Shown here: positions 44,766 through 53,223 of the stretch, in pieces
Position numbering within the stretch: position 1 is the stretch's first letter
Layout: every line of letters begins with the position of its first letter
Notes under the pieces: generated by a model
What the model saw: only the letters and a program-made list of their open reading frames with translations
The model's database searches: none
Told to the model about the DNA's origin: nothing
Translations under genes and position numbers: made by a program
Source of the DNA: an uncultured Lachnospiraceae bacterium
Lineage (GTDB): Bacteria; Bacillota; Clostridia; Lachnospirales; Lachnospiraceae
Length of the DNA stretch: 64,000 nt
NCBI GenBank assembly: GCA_947626435.1
Contig: CANQSB010000010.1
Coordinates: forward strand, 1-64,000
Direction of reading: 5' to 3'

Positions 44766-45155
44766 TTACGGCATTTGTATCTTTGTCGTTCCCGCGTTGT
44801 TAAACTGTATAATGCCGCCCCAGTTGCAAATAAGCTTGCAGCTGTTCGTAAGTCCCGGCATATTTTTGACAAGCACTGTAGGGCTTCCGGGCGCCCAAGG
44901 AGCTGTAGTCATGGGAATACACGGCATCGGCGTAAGCACGCCAAGCGCCGCTGCCGTAGCGGCTGCCACTGTCGGATTTGCCAATGACTGACACATTCCA
45001 AACGGCATTATGTTCACCATCGGCTTATTGTCCATAATATTCGCCATCGGCTTGTTCTCGGATAATATCATCTTGTCGGGCAGCACCATAAAGGTCGATG
45101 GCGCCATTCCAAAAGAGCATTGTAACATTCCTGTAGCACATGCGCATTGTCCCAT
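44766..45155 (-). CDS. PAAR-like spike-tip protein (DUF4280)
   Basis: The 129-aa protein begins MGQCACATGMLQCSFGMAPS, the DUF4280 signature with paired Cys, and continues with several Met/Pro-rich turns (MDNKPMVNIMPFGMC, PMTTAPWAPGSPTVLV). DUF4280 proteins are PAAR-like caps of contractile injection spikes and are often linked to effectors. Here it is a stand-alone tip with no extension. It lies downstream of DUF4255 and baseplate genes in the same operon. Confidence 0.85.
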   Translation of the reverse strand: MGQCACATGMLQCSFGMAPSTFMVLPDKMILSENKPMANIMDNKPMVNIMPFGMCQSLANPTVAAATAAALGVLTPMPCIPMTTAPWAPGSPTVLVKNMPGLTNSCKLICNWGGIIQFNNAGTTKIQMP

Positions 45156-45185
45156 TTAAAAACCCTCCATTCATCTATCACACAA

Positions 45186-45956
45186 TTAATTAAAATCTAT
45201 TCTGTTTACCCGCCCGCTTACCAGCTCTATGTCTGACTGCTGCTCGCGCCCTCCGTCTTTTGAGAGCCAGAATGTAAACATAGTCTTCTCGGAATTTAAG
45301 TTTGCTATCGGCAGATAATACTCTCCATTCTTGTCTGCCAGCGAAACATATACGGGGAAAATTTTCGTGCCTATTTTCTTGTAATCGTTTTGGGGCGGCG
45401 GGGTTATCTGATATATGGTTTTTCCCGCCTCGTCCCTTTTCACTATGCCAAATACCTCGTCCTTTGTACCTTCTTTGTTTTGTATTATGAGCGTCTTTCC
45501 CTCCAAATCCATTGTCTCGGGGTGAAAAATCTCCATAAGGGGACTTTTCTTTGCGTATGGATTTAAGAGCTTGAAAGGCTCGCCGTACTCATGGTTGTAC
45601 GCCATTACAGCACTGCCCGCGGGCGCATGACCCTCCACGCAGGTAGTGTGATACGGAATAGGATATGAGTGATTGGGCAAAAGGCGCACCTTTAAGGTCC
45701 TGTCGGGATACTTCTCTATCTCATCAGCCTCCAATTCAATGCGCTGCGGATAAAACTGCGGTCCCTCGACATGCAGCACAATATGCGGATTTCTGATGTT
45801 GATAAACACAAAGTATCCGTCCTGCTTGTCAACAGGCAGGCGCTCTCCCTCTATCCACACGCGGAGCTTGCTCTTTACAGGTCTTCCATAAAACTCATCT
45901 ACCGCCGCCACCACCAGCGAAACCTGCATTATTATATGTTCTCTGCAGCCGGTCAT
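45186..45956 (-). CDS. Injection-system operon protein, beta-rich, unknown
   Basis: The 256-aa protein (MTGCREHIIMQVSLVVAAVD) is rich in beta-strand patterns and aromatic residues, with an N-terminal immunoglobulin-like or carboxypeptidase-regulatory-like portion (LRVWIEGERLPVDKQDGYFV). It has no signal peptide, helix or catalytic motif that I recognise. Its place between the PAAR-like and DUF4255 genes suggests a spike-associated, adaptor or cargo role. GGAGGTAAG precedes the ATG. Confidence 0.6.
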   Translation of the reverse strand: MTGCREHIIMQVSLVVAAVDEFYGRPVKSKLRVWIEGERLPVDKQDGYFVFINIRNPHIVLHVEGPQFYPQRIELEADEIEKYPDRTLKVRLLPNHSYPIPYHTTCVEGHAPAGSAVMAYNHEYGEPFKLLNPYAKKSPLMEIFHPETMDLEGKTLIIQNKEGTKDEVFGIVKRDEAGKTIYQITPPPQNDYKKIGTKIFPVYVSLADKNGEYYLPIANLNSEKTMFTFWLSKDGGREQQSDIELVSGRVNRIDFN

Positions 45957-46039
45957 ATCTTACCTCCATTTCCGCGCGCCGCCGCACAATGCCATAAACG
46001 GCTTGCCGGGCGCGTATCGACAGCACAGGCTCGCGCATA

Positions 46040-46630
46040 CTAACGCTTTACCGTATACTGCCCTGTCTCCTCCACGCCAACATCCATGCGTACCACTCTC
46101 TGCACTGTCTTTATGCGCGTAGATGCCAGCTCTACGGGAAATACCTTGTAGTAAAGTGACAGCTTGTAGGGGACGTTCGGCATGTTCCACAGCTTCATCT
46201 TTTCATCATAATTAAGTCTCAACTGCTCTATCTTTATCTGATACCTGTTCTGCGTCGTATCGCCGTAAAAATCCTCCTGCAGCAGCGAATAGTCCATAAG
46301 CACCTGCATTGCGCGCCCCAAAATCCTATGCTCCTCAGCGGCGCGGAACTTTATATCGCTCATTGAATACGCCGTAACCATATAGTACAAATCCAAATAT
46401 TTTGATGAGCGCTGCTGCGTATTGGGACCTGACATTCTAAGCCCGTTCTCAAATACGCCCTCGCTCTCCCTTATGTCATATAAATTCAGGCCAAGCTGTA
46501 TGTCCCCCTTGTCCGCGGGATTGCACAGTCCAATCTCGTCGGCGTGCGGAATTACCTCGGGCACCATATGCTCGCGCAGCAAGTCCACGATTGTAGTACC
46601 CACATCAGCTATCACAGTATAACCCGCCAT
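46040..46630 (-). CDS. DUF4255 (Pvc16-like) protein
   Basis: The 196-aa protein starts MAGYTVIADVGTTIVDLLRE after GAGGGT; eleven more open codons upstream overlap the MORN gene and are rejected. The N-terminal helix and IQLGLNLYDIRES, RSSKYLDLYYMVTAYS and EEHRILGRAMQVLMD blocks fit DUF4255, the Pvc16 family thought to cap or terminate the tail of extracellular contractile injection systems. The stretch 45957-46039 is a short spacer. Confidence 0.85.
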   Translation of the reverse strand: MAGYTVIADVGTTIVDLLREHMVPEVIPHADEIGLCNPADKGDIQLGLNLYDIRESEGVFENGLRMSGPNTQQRSSKYLDLYYMVTAYSMSDIKFRAAEEHRILGRAMQVLMDYSLLQEDFYGDTTQNRYQIKIEQLRLNYDEKMKLWNMPNVPYKLSLYYKVFPVELASTRIKTVQRVVRMDVGVEETGQYTVKR

Positions 46631-46643
46631 ATTAACCCTCCTG

Positions 46644-49358
46644 TCATTTGTTGCCGCCCTCAAACTTTTTGTGCAGCATGGAATTTAGATATGCGCTGTA
46701 ATCACTGCCTCCAAGTCCCTTGGTAATCCTGCCGCCTCCTGTCGCGCTTTCCTTCTGCCATTGGGTGGCTCCGGTCTGACTTACATACCAGTTTCCCGGC
46801 TCAAATCCCAAGTGGCAGGTCTCGCTGTTTCCGGTCATATACTGTACGGCGCACCACATTGAAAACACATCCCAAGCTATGAGGCCGTCGCCTTGCCCAT
46901 TTACCTTCAAGGCCTTTGTCACTATATCTTTCTCGCCGCTGTCCTCTGTCTGGTAAAACTGTCCGCAGAATGTATCCTCTGTCAAATCCGTAGACAAATA
47001 AATTGTTTTTACAGGACAGTTCGCCGTAACCATCTGTGCCGCGTCAATAACCCTGCTGCCCGTCCAGTAGAAGTTAAACGACGGCTTTCCACTGTCGCTG
47101 CCACCCACAATATATATAGCCTCTACTTTCTCCCTTACAAGGTCCATTCCGCTAAGCTGCGAATATTCATCGGGGGAGGATTCGAGCAAATCCTGTATGT
47201 TCTGCAAAAATCCCAATGTTATGATGTTCACCTTCTCAGACGACTCAGCCAGAAGCCTTCTATACATTTTTACCGGTACTTCATAATCATCCCTGCTCTT
47301 TGGCCAATCATACATCACATCGACATACTTTGTCTCCACCTGCACACTTCTGCCGGAAGTATCCATGGCTACCGGAATATTCCCATAGCCGTCATACTTG
47401 CACAAGGCATGGATTGCCAGCGGAGAGCGCGAATATACCGTAGACAGCGCAATCCCCTTGATGTCGACCATTCCTAAATCCTGAAAGCACATTGCCAATC
47501 GCAACGCCAATATGTCATCCGCATCGGATGCAAAGTCAGTATCTATTATAATAGGCTTCGCGCCCGACGACTGTTCAGGCTGCTGCCCGTCACTCTCACC
47601 TTCACTCTCACCCTCACCTTCACCTTCGCTCTCCTGCTCTCCTTCGCCTTCCGTGGCATCAGCGTCCGCGTTCTCGCCCGCATCCTCATTACCGTCCGTA
47701 TTCCTTGTCGTAGTGCCGTCGACATTCAAATCCGTAATATTTGACTTGCTTGCCTCATACTCCCCGTCCACAAAAATTCCTTCACGCCTGATAATGCCGC
47801 CTGCGCCGTCATAGTAATAGTCTGAGCCTTCACCATTATAAAGGCCAAGCGAGAAATCACCCTCGTAAAACAAAAAACCCGCGGTGTCATAAAGCGTACC
47901 CTGTCCGTCGTAAAGTCCCTCACGCAAGCCGCCTTCATAGACCAGCTTTGAATTTTCGGGATTGTATACCTTTCCTTCTCCGTCATACAATCCATTGTAA
48001 AAGCCGCCCTCGTATATCATCACGCCCGTTTCTTCATCAAACAGCTTTCCCTCTCCGGAATACTTCCCCTCGACAAAGCCGCCGTCATAAATTAGCGTTC
48101 CTTCCTCGTTATATACCTTACCCTCGCCGGAATGTTCATTTTCGAGGAAACCGCCTGTATAGACGAGATTGCCGTTCCAGTCATATTCCTTGCCCTCGCC
48201 GGAATATTCGCCCGCCACAAAATCGCCCTCGTAAATCACTTCTCCTTCACAGTACAGCTTACCTTTTCCCTCATACTCACCCGCCGCAAACGTACCCTCA
48301 TAGAGAATACGCCCTTCTTTGTCATATAGCTTGCCCGCGCCCTCATACAGCCCATTGGCAAAGCTTCCGTCATAGAGCAGCAAATCGTCATTGTAAAGCT
48401 TTCCCATACCGCTGTATTCGCCGTCTTCAAGCTGTCCGTCATAAAACTTTTTGCCGTCCGAATCGTAAAGGCACGCATAGCCTGTCATAAACTCATCGTC
48501 CCTGAACGTGCCGTCATACACAAGCTCGCCGTCCCTGTAGCCCTTGCCGGCGCCGTTTTTCATTCCACGCGAGAACTCGCCCTCATAAACTGCCTCGCCG
48601 TTTCTGTCATAGAGGACGCCCTCACCCTCGTACTTACCGTCGGCAAAGCTGCCCCTGTACTCAGTCTCGCCGGTGCTGTAGTACAGCTTTCCCGTACCGT
48701 TGTATTCGCCCTGCGCAAATTCGCCCTCGTACAGCACATTTTTGTCCTCGTCATAAAAAACGCCGTCCCCGTCAAATTTATTTTTGGAGAAACTGCCTCT
48801 GTACTTTGCGTTTCCGTTCGGATAATACATTACACCCTCGCCCTCATACAGCCCGTCGGTAAAACTGCCTTTATAGACAAGATTGCCGTCGTAGTCATAC
48901 AGCGTGCCGTTGCCCTCAATCGCTCCCTCCGTAAGCTTTCCGACAAATAATACGGTCTCCCTATCCCTCTCGCTCAAAAGTCTTACCCTGCCCGAATAGT
49001 CCGCGACTTCAATATCGTTTACAATCATAGTCTTCGTGAACCATTTCTCTACAATCGCCGGATACCCCTTGTTTATCATAAAGATAATGAAAAACATAAG
49101 CAGAATGCCCACGACATAAACAAGCTTTTTGGCGACATACCGATCGCCAAACACAAAATATTCCTTCTGCGACTCGGGCTTTTTCGTGATGCTCTTTACC
49201 TCTGACCTGACATCCTCACTTATTTTATTGAATACGGTGTTGACTGCCGTCTTCTGCTTAAACCTGCGAAAAGCCATGTCAAACGGCGCCAGCACAACAC
49301 GTTTTATTTTATTTCCAAATGTGCGAAATGAACCTGAAAAATTACTGTTAAAGCCCAT
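46644..49358 (-). CDS. Membrane-anchored MORN-repeat / nucleoside hydrolase fusion
   Basis: The 904-aa protein has a basic cytoplasmic N-terminus (1-77) and one helix (about 79-96). About 16 MORN repeats of 23-25 residues follow (about 128-535, e.g. YEGEFAQGEYNGTGKLYY). Then comes an acidic Glu/Gly/Ser/Asp linker (about 545-598) and a C-terminal inosine-uridine nucleoside hydrolase domain (601-904) opening IIIDTDFASDADDILAL, the metal-binding DTD..DD motif. Later motifs are FNFYWTGSRVIDAA and AWDVFSM, where the usual catalytic His before Asp is Trp. Charge distribution predicts MORN and hydrolase outside the cell. Its start overlaps the pseudokinase stop. Possible anchor, receptor or effector of the injection system. 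Confidence 0.88.
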   Translation of the reverse strand: MGFNSNFSGSFRTFGNKIKRVVLAPFDMAFRRFKQKTAVNTVFNKISEDVRSEVKSITKKPESQKEYFVFGDRYVAKKLVYVVGILLMFFIIFMINKGYPAIVEKWFTKTMIVNDIEVADYSGRVRLLSERDRETVLFVGKLTEGAIEGNGTLYDYDGNLVYKGSFTDGLYEGEGVMYYPNGNAKYRGSFSKNKFDGDGVFYDEDKNVLYEGEFAQGEYNGTGKLYYSTGETEYRGSFADGKYEGEGVLYDRNGEAVYEGEFSRGMKNGAGKGYRDGELVYDGTFRDDEFMTGYACLYDSDGKKFYDGQLEDGEYSGMGKLYNDDLLLYDGSFANGLYEGAGKLYDKEGRILYEGTFAAGEYEGKGKLYCEGEVIYEGDFVAGEYSGEGKEYDWNGNLVYTGGFLENEHSGEGKVYNEEGTLIYDGGFVEGKYSGEGKLFDEETGVMIYEGGFYNGLYDGEGKVYNPENSKLVYEGGLREGLYDGQGTLYDTAGFLFYEGDFSLGLYNGEGSDYYYDGAGGIIRREGIFVDGEYEASKSNITDLNVDGTTTRNTDGNEDAGENADADATEGEGEQESEGEGEGESEGESDGQQPEQSSGAKPIIIDTDFASDADDILALRLAMCFQDLGMVDIKGIALSTVYSRSPLAIHALCKYDGYGNIPVAMDTSGRSVQVETKYVDVMYDWPKSRDDYEVPVKMYRRLLAESSEKVNIITLGFLQNIQDLLESSPDEYSQLSGMDLVREKVEAIYIVGGSDSGKPSFNFYWTGSRVIDAAQMVTANCPVKTIYLSTDLTEDTFCGQFYQTEDSGEKDIVTKALKVNGQGDGLIAWDVFSMWCAVQYMTGNSETCHLGFEPGNWYVSQTGATQWQKESATGGGRITKGLGGSDYSAYLNSMLHKKFEGGNK

Positions 49359-50263
49359 TAGTCCTGTTCCTTCCCATAATCCACAGACTCTTCCTCCTCT
49401 AAAGTCTGTGCCTCCTCTATCCCGACCGTGCCAATCAGGTCGAAATGATGTGCCTGCCCTTTATCCTGAAATGCCATATATATGTTATAAAGCATATATA
49501 TGAACACACCAATGAACACAGTCGGCAAAAGCACCTTTTTTAACCCGTCATGGAGTTTTTTTATGAGCTGCTTTATGCGGTACCACAAGCCCTTTGATAC
49601 CTCAAGCTCCTCCTTGGGAATCGCTCTAATCTGCTCACACAGCTCATTATACCTGCGGTACTGCTCCATGCTGTCAAAACCGTCCTGCGCCTCTAATTCC
49701 TCAAAGTACAGCGCTAACGGCGGCGTATTGTTCTTTTTAATCTCCTTCGCAAACAACAAAAGCATCAGGCTGTAGACATAGCTTACGGCATCCGCCCCCG
49801 TATAGAGACTGTACTGCTCCACGCCCTCAAGCGTATAATTAAAGCTTATGTCCAGCGCGTCCGTCACCAGAATGTTATCAGGCTCAAGGCATTGGCATAC
49901 AAAATAGTACGGCTGCCCCTGCAGTACAATACGCTCCAGAATACGCCTGCCAAGCACCATGCGCTCCTCTATCGTACAGCGCTGCGCAAGCTTATCATAC
50001 AGATTTATGCCCTGCGCATGCGCAAACACCACGTAAAAGTCACCGTCCGCCACAAAATGCCCCGCCAAATCGGAAAAGCTTCTGTTGCGCGCCTGGCTGC
50101 AGATGAAATCAAGGATTTTTTCAGTCATCTCCTTGTTCAGCACGCGTATCACAGTATAAAGTTCATTGTCTGACCTGCGCCTGCACATATATGTGTCAAA
50201 CTGCGCGTCGGTACGATAATGCTGCAGCACAGTATACACATCATCATAGGTTTCAATCAACAT
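49358..50263 (-). CDS. Membrane-anchored pseudokinase-like protein
   Basis: The 301-aa protein has an N-terminal cytoplasmic domain that follows the protein-kinase pattern: FDTYMCRRRSDNELYTVIRV (N-lobe strands), YVVFAHAQGINLYDKL (hinge), and QCLEPDNILVTD, which replaces the catalytic HRDLKPxNILV. No DFG is visible. A basic stretch (KQLIKKLHDGLKKV) leads into one helix (about 243-265), and an acidic tail of about 35 residues lies outside. I infer a catalytically dead kinase fold used as a membrane scaffold. The call is by pattern only. Confidence 0.6.
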   Translation of the reverse strand: MLIETYDDVYTVLQHYRTDAQFDTYMCRRRSDNELYTVIRVLNKEMTEKILDFICSQARNRSFSDLAGHFVADGDFYVVFAHAQGINLYDKLAQRCTIEERMVLGRRILERIVLQGQPYYFVCQCLEPDNILVTDALDISFNYTLEGVEQYSLYTGADAVSYVYSLMLLLFAKEIKKNNTPPLALYFEELEAQDGFDSMEQYRRYNELCEQIRAIPKEELEVSKGLWYRIKQLIKKLHDGLKKVLLPTVFIGVFIYMLYNIYMAFQDKGQAHHFDLIGTVGIEEAQTLEEEESVDYGKEQD

Positions 50264-50317
50264 CGGCTACTCCTCCAACGGGATTTTGCGGCTGCTTCCC
50301 GGTACATCAGCCGCGTT

Positions 50318-52054
50318 TTACGCATCGCGCACGACTACAAAGATTGACGCCTTTACATCAGGATATGCCGTACTCTTGGCTACTACCTCATATACGCCCG
50401 CCGTATTTGGCGCGGTATACATGCCGTTTTCGCTCATAGTGCCGCCCTGCTCCTGCACGCTCCACTCTACCGTCGTGTCCTCCATATTCGTACATACCGC
50501 CTCGAGATAATGGCTCTCTCTCGTGGCAAGCTCGAGCACGCCGGGACGTATAAATATCTTGCGCGTGAATTTCTTCTTGTCCTTTTCCTCAGCCTGCCTT
50601 ATCGCCGTCCAGTGTACGGACACGCCGCTCTTTATCACCTGTTCGCGCAGCCGCCCGCCAATCTGAAATGTGCCTCTCTCTGGAAATACGCGTACCGCAA
50701 GCTCAATCATCACGTCCATATCCTCAAATATCTCGCTTGACCCATAGGTCGTCACGCCCTCGTCGCCCTCTATGCCCACATGCATAGTCACTGCGCCAAG
50801 CCCCAGCCCATGCGGTATCTCCTTGCTCACAAAGCGGTCGCCCCGCTGTCCTCCGCCGTTTAAGTCAAGCCACTCGCTGCCCTCCGCAAATTTCAGGTTC
50901 TGCTCCGCGCCAATGCCCCCATGTTCCTTTTTCAGGCTTACTCTGCGCTCCCGTGTGCCTGCAGTTCCATACGAATCAAGCGTGAGCTGGTGCAGTGCAA
51001 AGCTTAAATTCTGATTTAATATATACTGTCCAAACGGCAGATTTTCCACACGGTCAATCACACAGCCGTCACCCGTATGAATGAGGTATATCTTCGCGAG
51101 ATAAAGCCGTTCCTCCTGATTCTGCTTTACCAGATTTTCCATTGCCGTCCTGTAATAATCCTTTATCACATAGCTGCGCACATCGCCTGTTATAAGCTGT
51201 ATTTCCAGCTTACTCTCCGCCTCCGGTACGGCAAAGACGCGCTGCTCCTTATCCAGAAACATCTGCGCGCTGTTCTCCTCAAGCTTGAGCGACGCAAACG
51301 CATCCGGCAAATCACCCGTTTCCAATATATACGAAATCTCATATGTCCCCGTCTTTTCATACTGCATCTCGTTAAAGTTTACGGAAATGACCTGCTTGCC
51401 CTCATAGTCCATGTATTCCGTCACGAGCCTTAGAGAAAACGAAAGATATTTTTTTGAAAGGTTTTCTACCGAAAGTTTTACCTCTCCCGAACCGCCAGCC
51501 GGCATATATCTGGGCGCAATAAGCTTTATCTTCACACCGTTTTGGGCATAGAGCACGCGCTCCTGCATATAAAGCGCGGTCTTATCCATACATTCCTGCT
51601 GCGGCTCCTCATCTGTCAAATACAGTCGGTATGTCTCCTTTATCTTGTTGTATGCCGAAAAATTGTCCGACTGAGCGACGCCTCCCGCCATACTGTGTAC
51701 GATGCCCGTAAGCTCCTCGTCATAGTCAAGCCCCAGATACACATAATCCTTATCGCTGTTTTCAACGCACGCGTCATACCCGTCAATAAGCCTGAGCTTA
51801 CGGATTACGGGCGAGTCAATCACTATCTCGCGTCCGAGCGAATCAAGCGCAAAGCCGTTTTCGACAGACAGCGTATTTTCGTCAAGCCGCACTACATAGA
51901 GCCCCGCGGCTACACCGCTCCCCTGAAGAAATCGGTTAGTCATCCTGCGCTTGTCGTTCACATAACGCTGCTCCAGTTCAAAATCATCGACCGACAGGAG
52001 CTTTCCATAAAAATATCTGTTTCTCTCAAAGGGAAAATATTTTGTGTTTTTCAT
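50318..52054 (-). CDS. Injection-system baseplate-associated protein with C-terminal Ig-like domain
   Basis: The 578-aa protein begins with the block YFYGKLLSVDDFELEQRYV followed by RRMTNRFLQGSGVAAGLYVV, which I associate with proteins of contractile injection loci in several phyla. The middle is beta-rich. The last about 85 residues form an Ig-like (Big-type) domain (EWSVQEQGGTMSENGMYTAP). Such domains often mediate adhesion or decorate the particle. It is translationally coupled (1-nt overlap) to the tail protein I gene. The exact position in the particle is unknown. Confidence 0.7.
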   Translation of the reverse strand: MKNTKYFPFERNRYFYGKLLSVDDFELEQRYVNDKRRMTNRFLQGSGVAAGLYVVRLDENTLSVENGFALDSLGREIVIDSPVIRKLRLIDGYDACVENSDKDYVYLGLDYDEELTGIVHSMAGGVAQSDNFSAYNKIKETYRLYLTDEEPQQECMDKTALYMQERVLYAQNGVKIKLIAPRYMPAGGSGEVKLSVENLSKKYLSFSLRLVTEYMDYEGKQVISVNFNEMQYEKTGTYEISYILETGDLPDAFASLKLEENSAQMFLDKEQRVFAVPEAESKLEIQLITGDVRSYVIKDYYRTAMENLVKQNQEERLYLAKIYLIHTGDGCVIDRVENLPFGQYILNQNLSFALHQLTLDSYGTAGTRERRVSLKKEHGGIGAEQNLKFAEGSEWLDLNGGGQRGDRFVSKEIPHGLGLGAVTMHVGIEGDEGVTTYGSSEIFEDMDVMIELAVRVFPERGTFQIGGRLREQVIKSGVSVHWTAIRQAEEKDKKKFTRKIFIRPGVLELATRESHYLEAVCTNMEDTTVEWSVQEQGGTMSENGMYTAPNTAGVYEVVAKSTAYPDVKASIFVVVRDA

Positions 52055-53196
52055 TATTGCTTTTCCTCCTCTCCCAGCACGAAGAACGGCAGCATAGACG
52101 CTCCGTCAAGCGACAGCCTTCTGTATTCGCCCAATATACTGTTAAGCCCCATATATGTGTGGCTGCCAAGGAAAATAAACGGCTTAAGTACAATAAGCTC
52201 CGCCTCCATGTGTGCCGGCTTTACCTCCTTAATTATTTTGGTGAGCGTCTGGTACTCACGCGCCGTAGGCACGCATTCGCCCGACACTATTACTTGAAAT
52301 CTATACGGATTGTTACCGTAAAGCTGAGTTAACAGCTCGCTGTCAGCCTCCGTCATATGCCTGCGCACCTGAAAGTTTTCAACAAGGTATGCGCGTTCGT
52401 CACCTGTATAGAGCTTTACAAATTCAAGTACGGCGGCGCGCGTCCCTCTCATTCGGTACAGCGCCACTGCATTCTTCAGCAGCCTGCGCAGCTGCTCCTT
52501 CGTCCACATATAGCTCTCGGCGATATCAAGCCATCCCGCAAGCCATTCAAGGTATTCCTTTCCCGCACAGTCTATGTCAATCATATACGGGAAATTGTAG
52601 ATAGCGTCATTCATCGTCTCATACATGGTCTGAAAAATCGCCAGAAACCGCTCAAAAAACTGATTGCCGTCGCTGCGCTCATATATCTCGGGAAGATACG
52701 AGAGCCAGCTCTCCGCCGGGAAATAAAGTTTTATTTTTTCAACCGCAATTCGCTGTCCCTCCTGCAGAGTGGCGTCCAGTATAAACCACAGATACCTCCC
52801 CTTTATGTCATGCAGCAGCACATCAGCCATATTCGCCTCCGCTTTCTGAAAGTAAGGCTGCAAAAGCTGTTTTTTCTCCGAAAGCAAAAGACTTTCATCA
52901 AATAAAATGTGCTCTATCGTCTCGTCCTTGCCCTCCATCTGCCTCGTAAGCGAATTGGCGGCATATATTGATATCGTAAACGCGGGATTGCCCTCGTTTG
53001 CCATATCACATACAATACGATGCCAGAGCATATCGATTTCCCCGCTGTCAAATACCCTGGAAATCAAGGCGCACCCGTAAACTCCCGCCTCACTGTCAGT
53101 CTGGAGGCATCCCTGCTCATAAAACATATGCTGCAGCAGGCATCTTTGAAAATCCAATGCCTTATTTAATACAAAATACTTTCTTTTCTGCCCCAT
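52054..53196 (-). CDS. Phage tail protein I-like baseplate wedge protein
   Basis: The 380-aa protein has a variable N-terminal half. From about residue 165 it shows the tail protein I pattern: WLSYLPEIYERSD, FFERFLAIFQTMYETM, EYLEWLAGWLDIAES and YRMRGTRAAVLEFVKLYTG. In phages and extracellular injection systems this protein completes the baseplate wedge with the J-type proteins. It is encoded directly after the second baseplate J gene. Confidence 0.87.
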   Translation of the reverse strand: MGQKRKYFVLNKALDFQRCLLQHMFYEQGCLQTDSEAGVYGCALISRVFDSGEIDMLWHRIVCDMANEGNPAFTISIYAANSLTRQMEGKDETIEHILFDESLLLSEKKQLLQPYFQKAEANMADVLLHDIKGRYLWFILDATLQEGQRIAVEKIKLYFPAESWLSYLPEIYERSDGNQFFERFLAIFQTMYETMNDAIYNFPYMIDIDCAGKEYLEWLAGWLDIAESYMWTKEQLRRLLKNAVALYRMRGTRAAVLEFVKLYTGDERAYLVENFQVRRHMTEADSELLTQLYGNNPYRFQVIVSGECVPTAREYQTLTKIIKEVKPAHMEAELIVLKPFIFLGSHTYMGLNSILGEYRRLSLDGASMLPFFVLGEEEKQ

Positions 53197-53223
53197 GCTT
53201 TTTCTCCTGTTTCGTGCCGCTGC

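Noticed and set aside
47948..48490. Plus-strand frame of 180 codons rich in Arg/His/Pro opposite the MORN repeats
   Set aside because: Its apparent repeats are the complement of the MORN codons.
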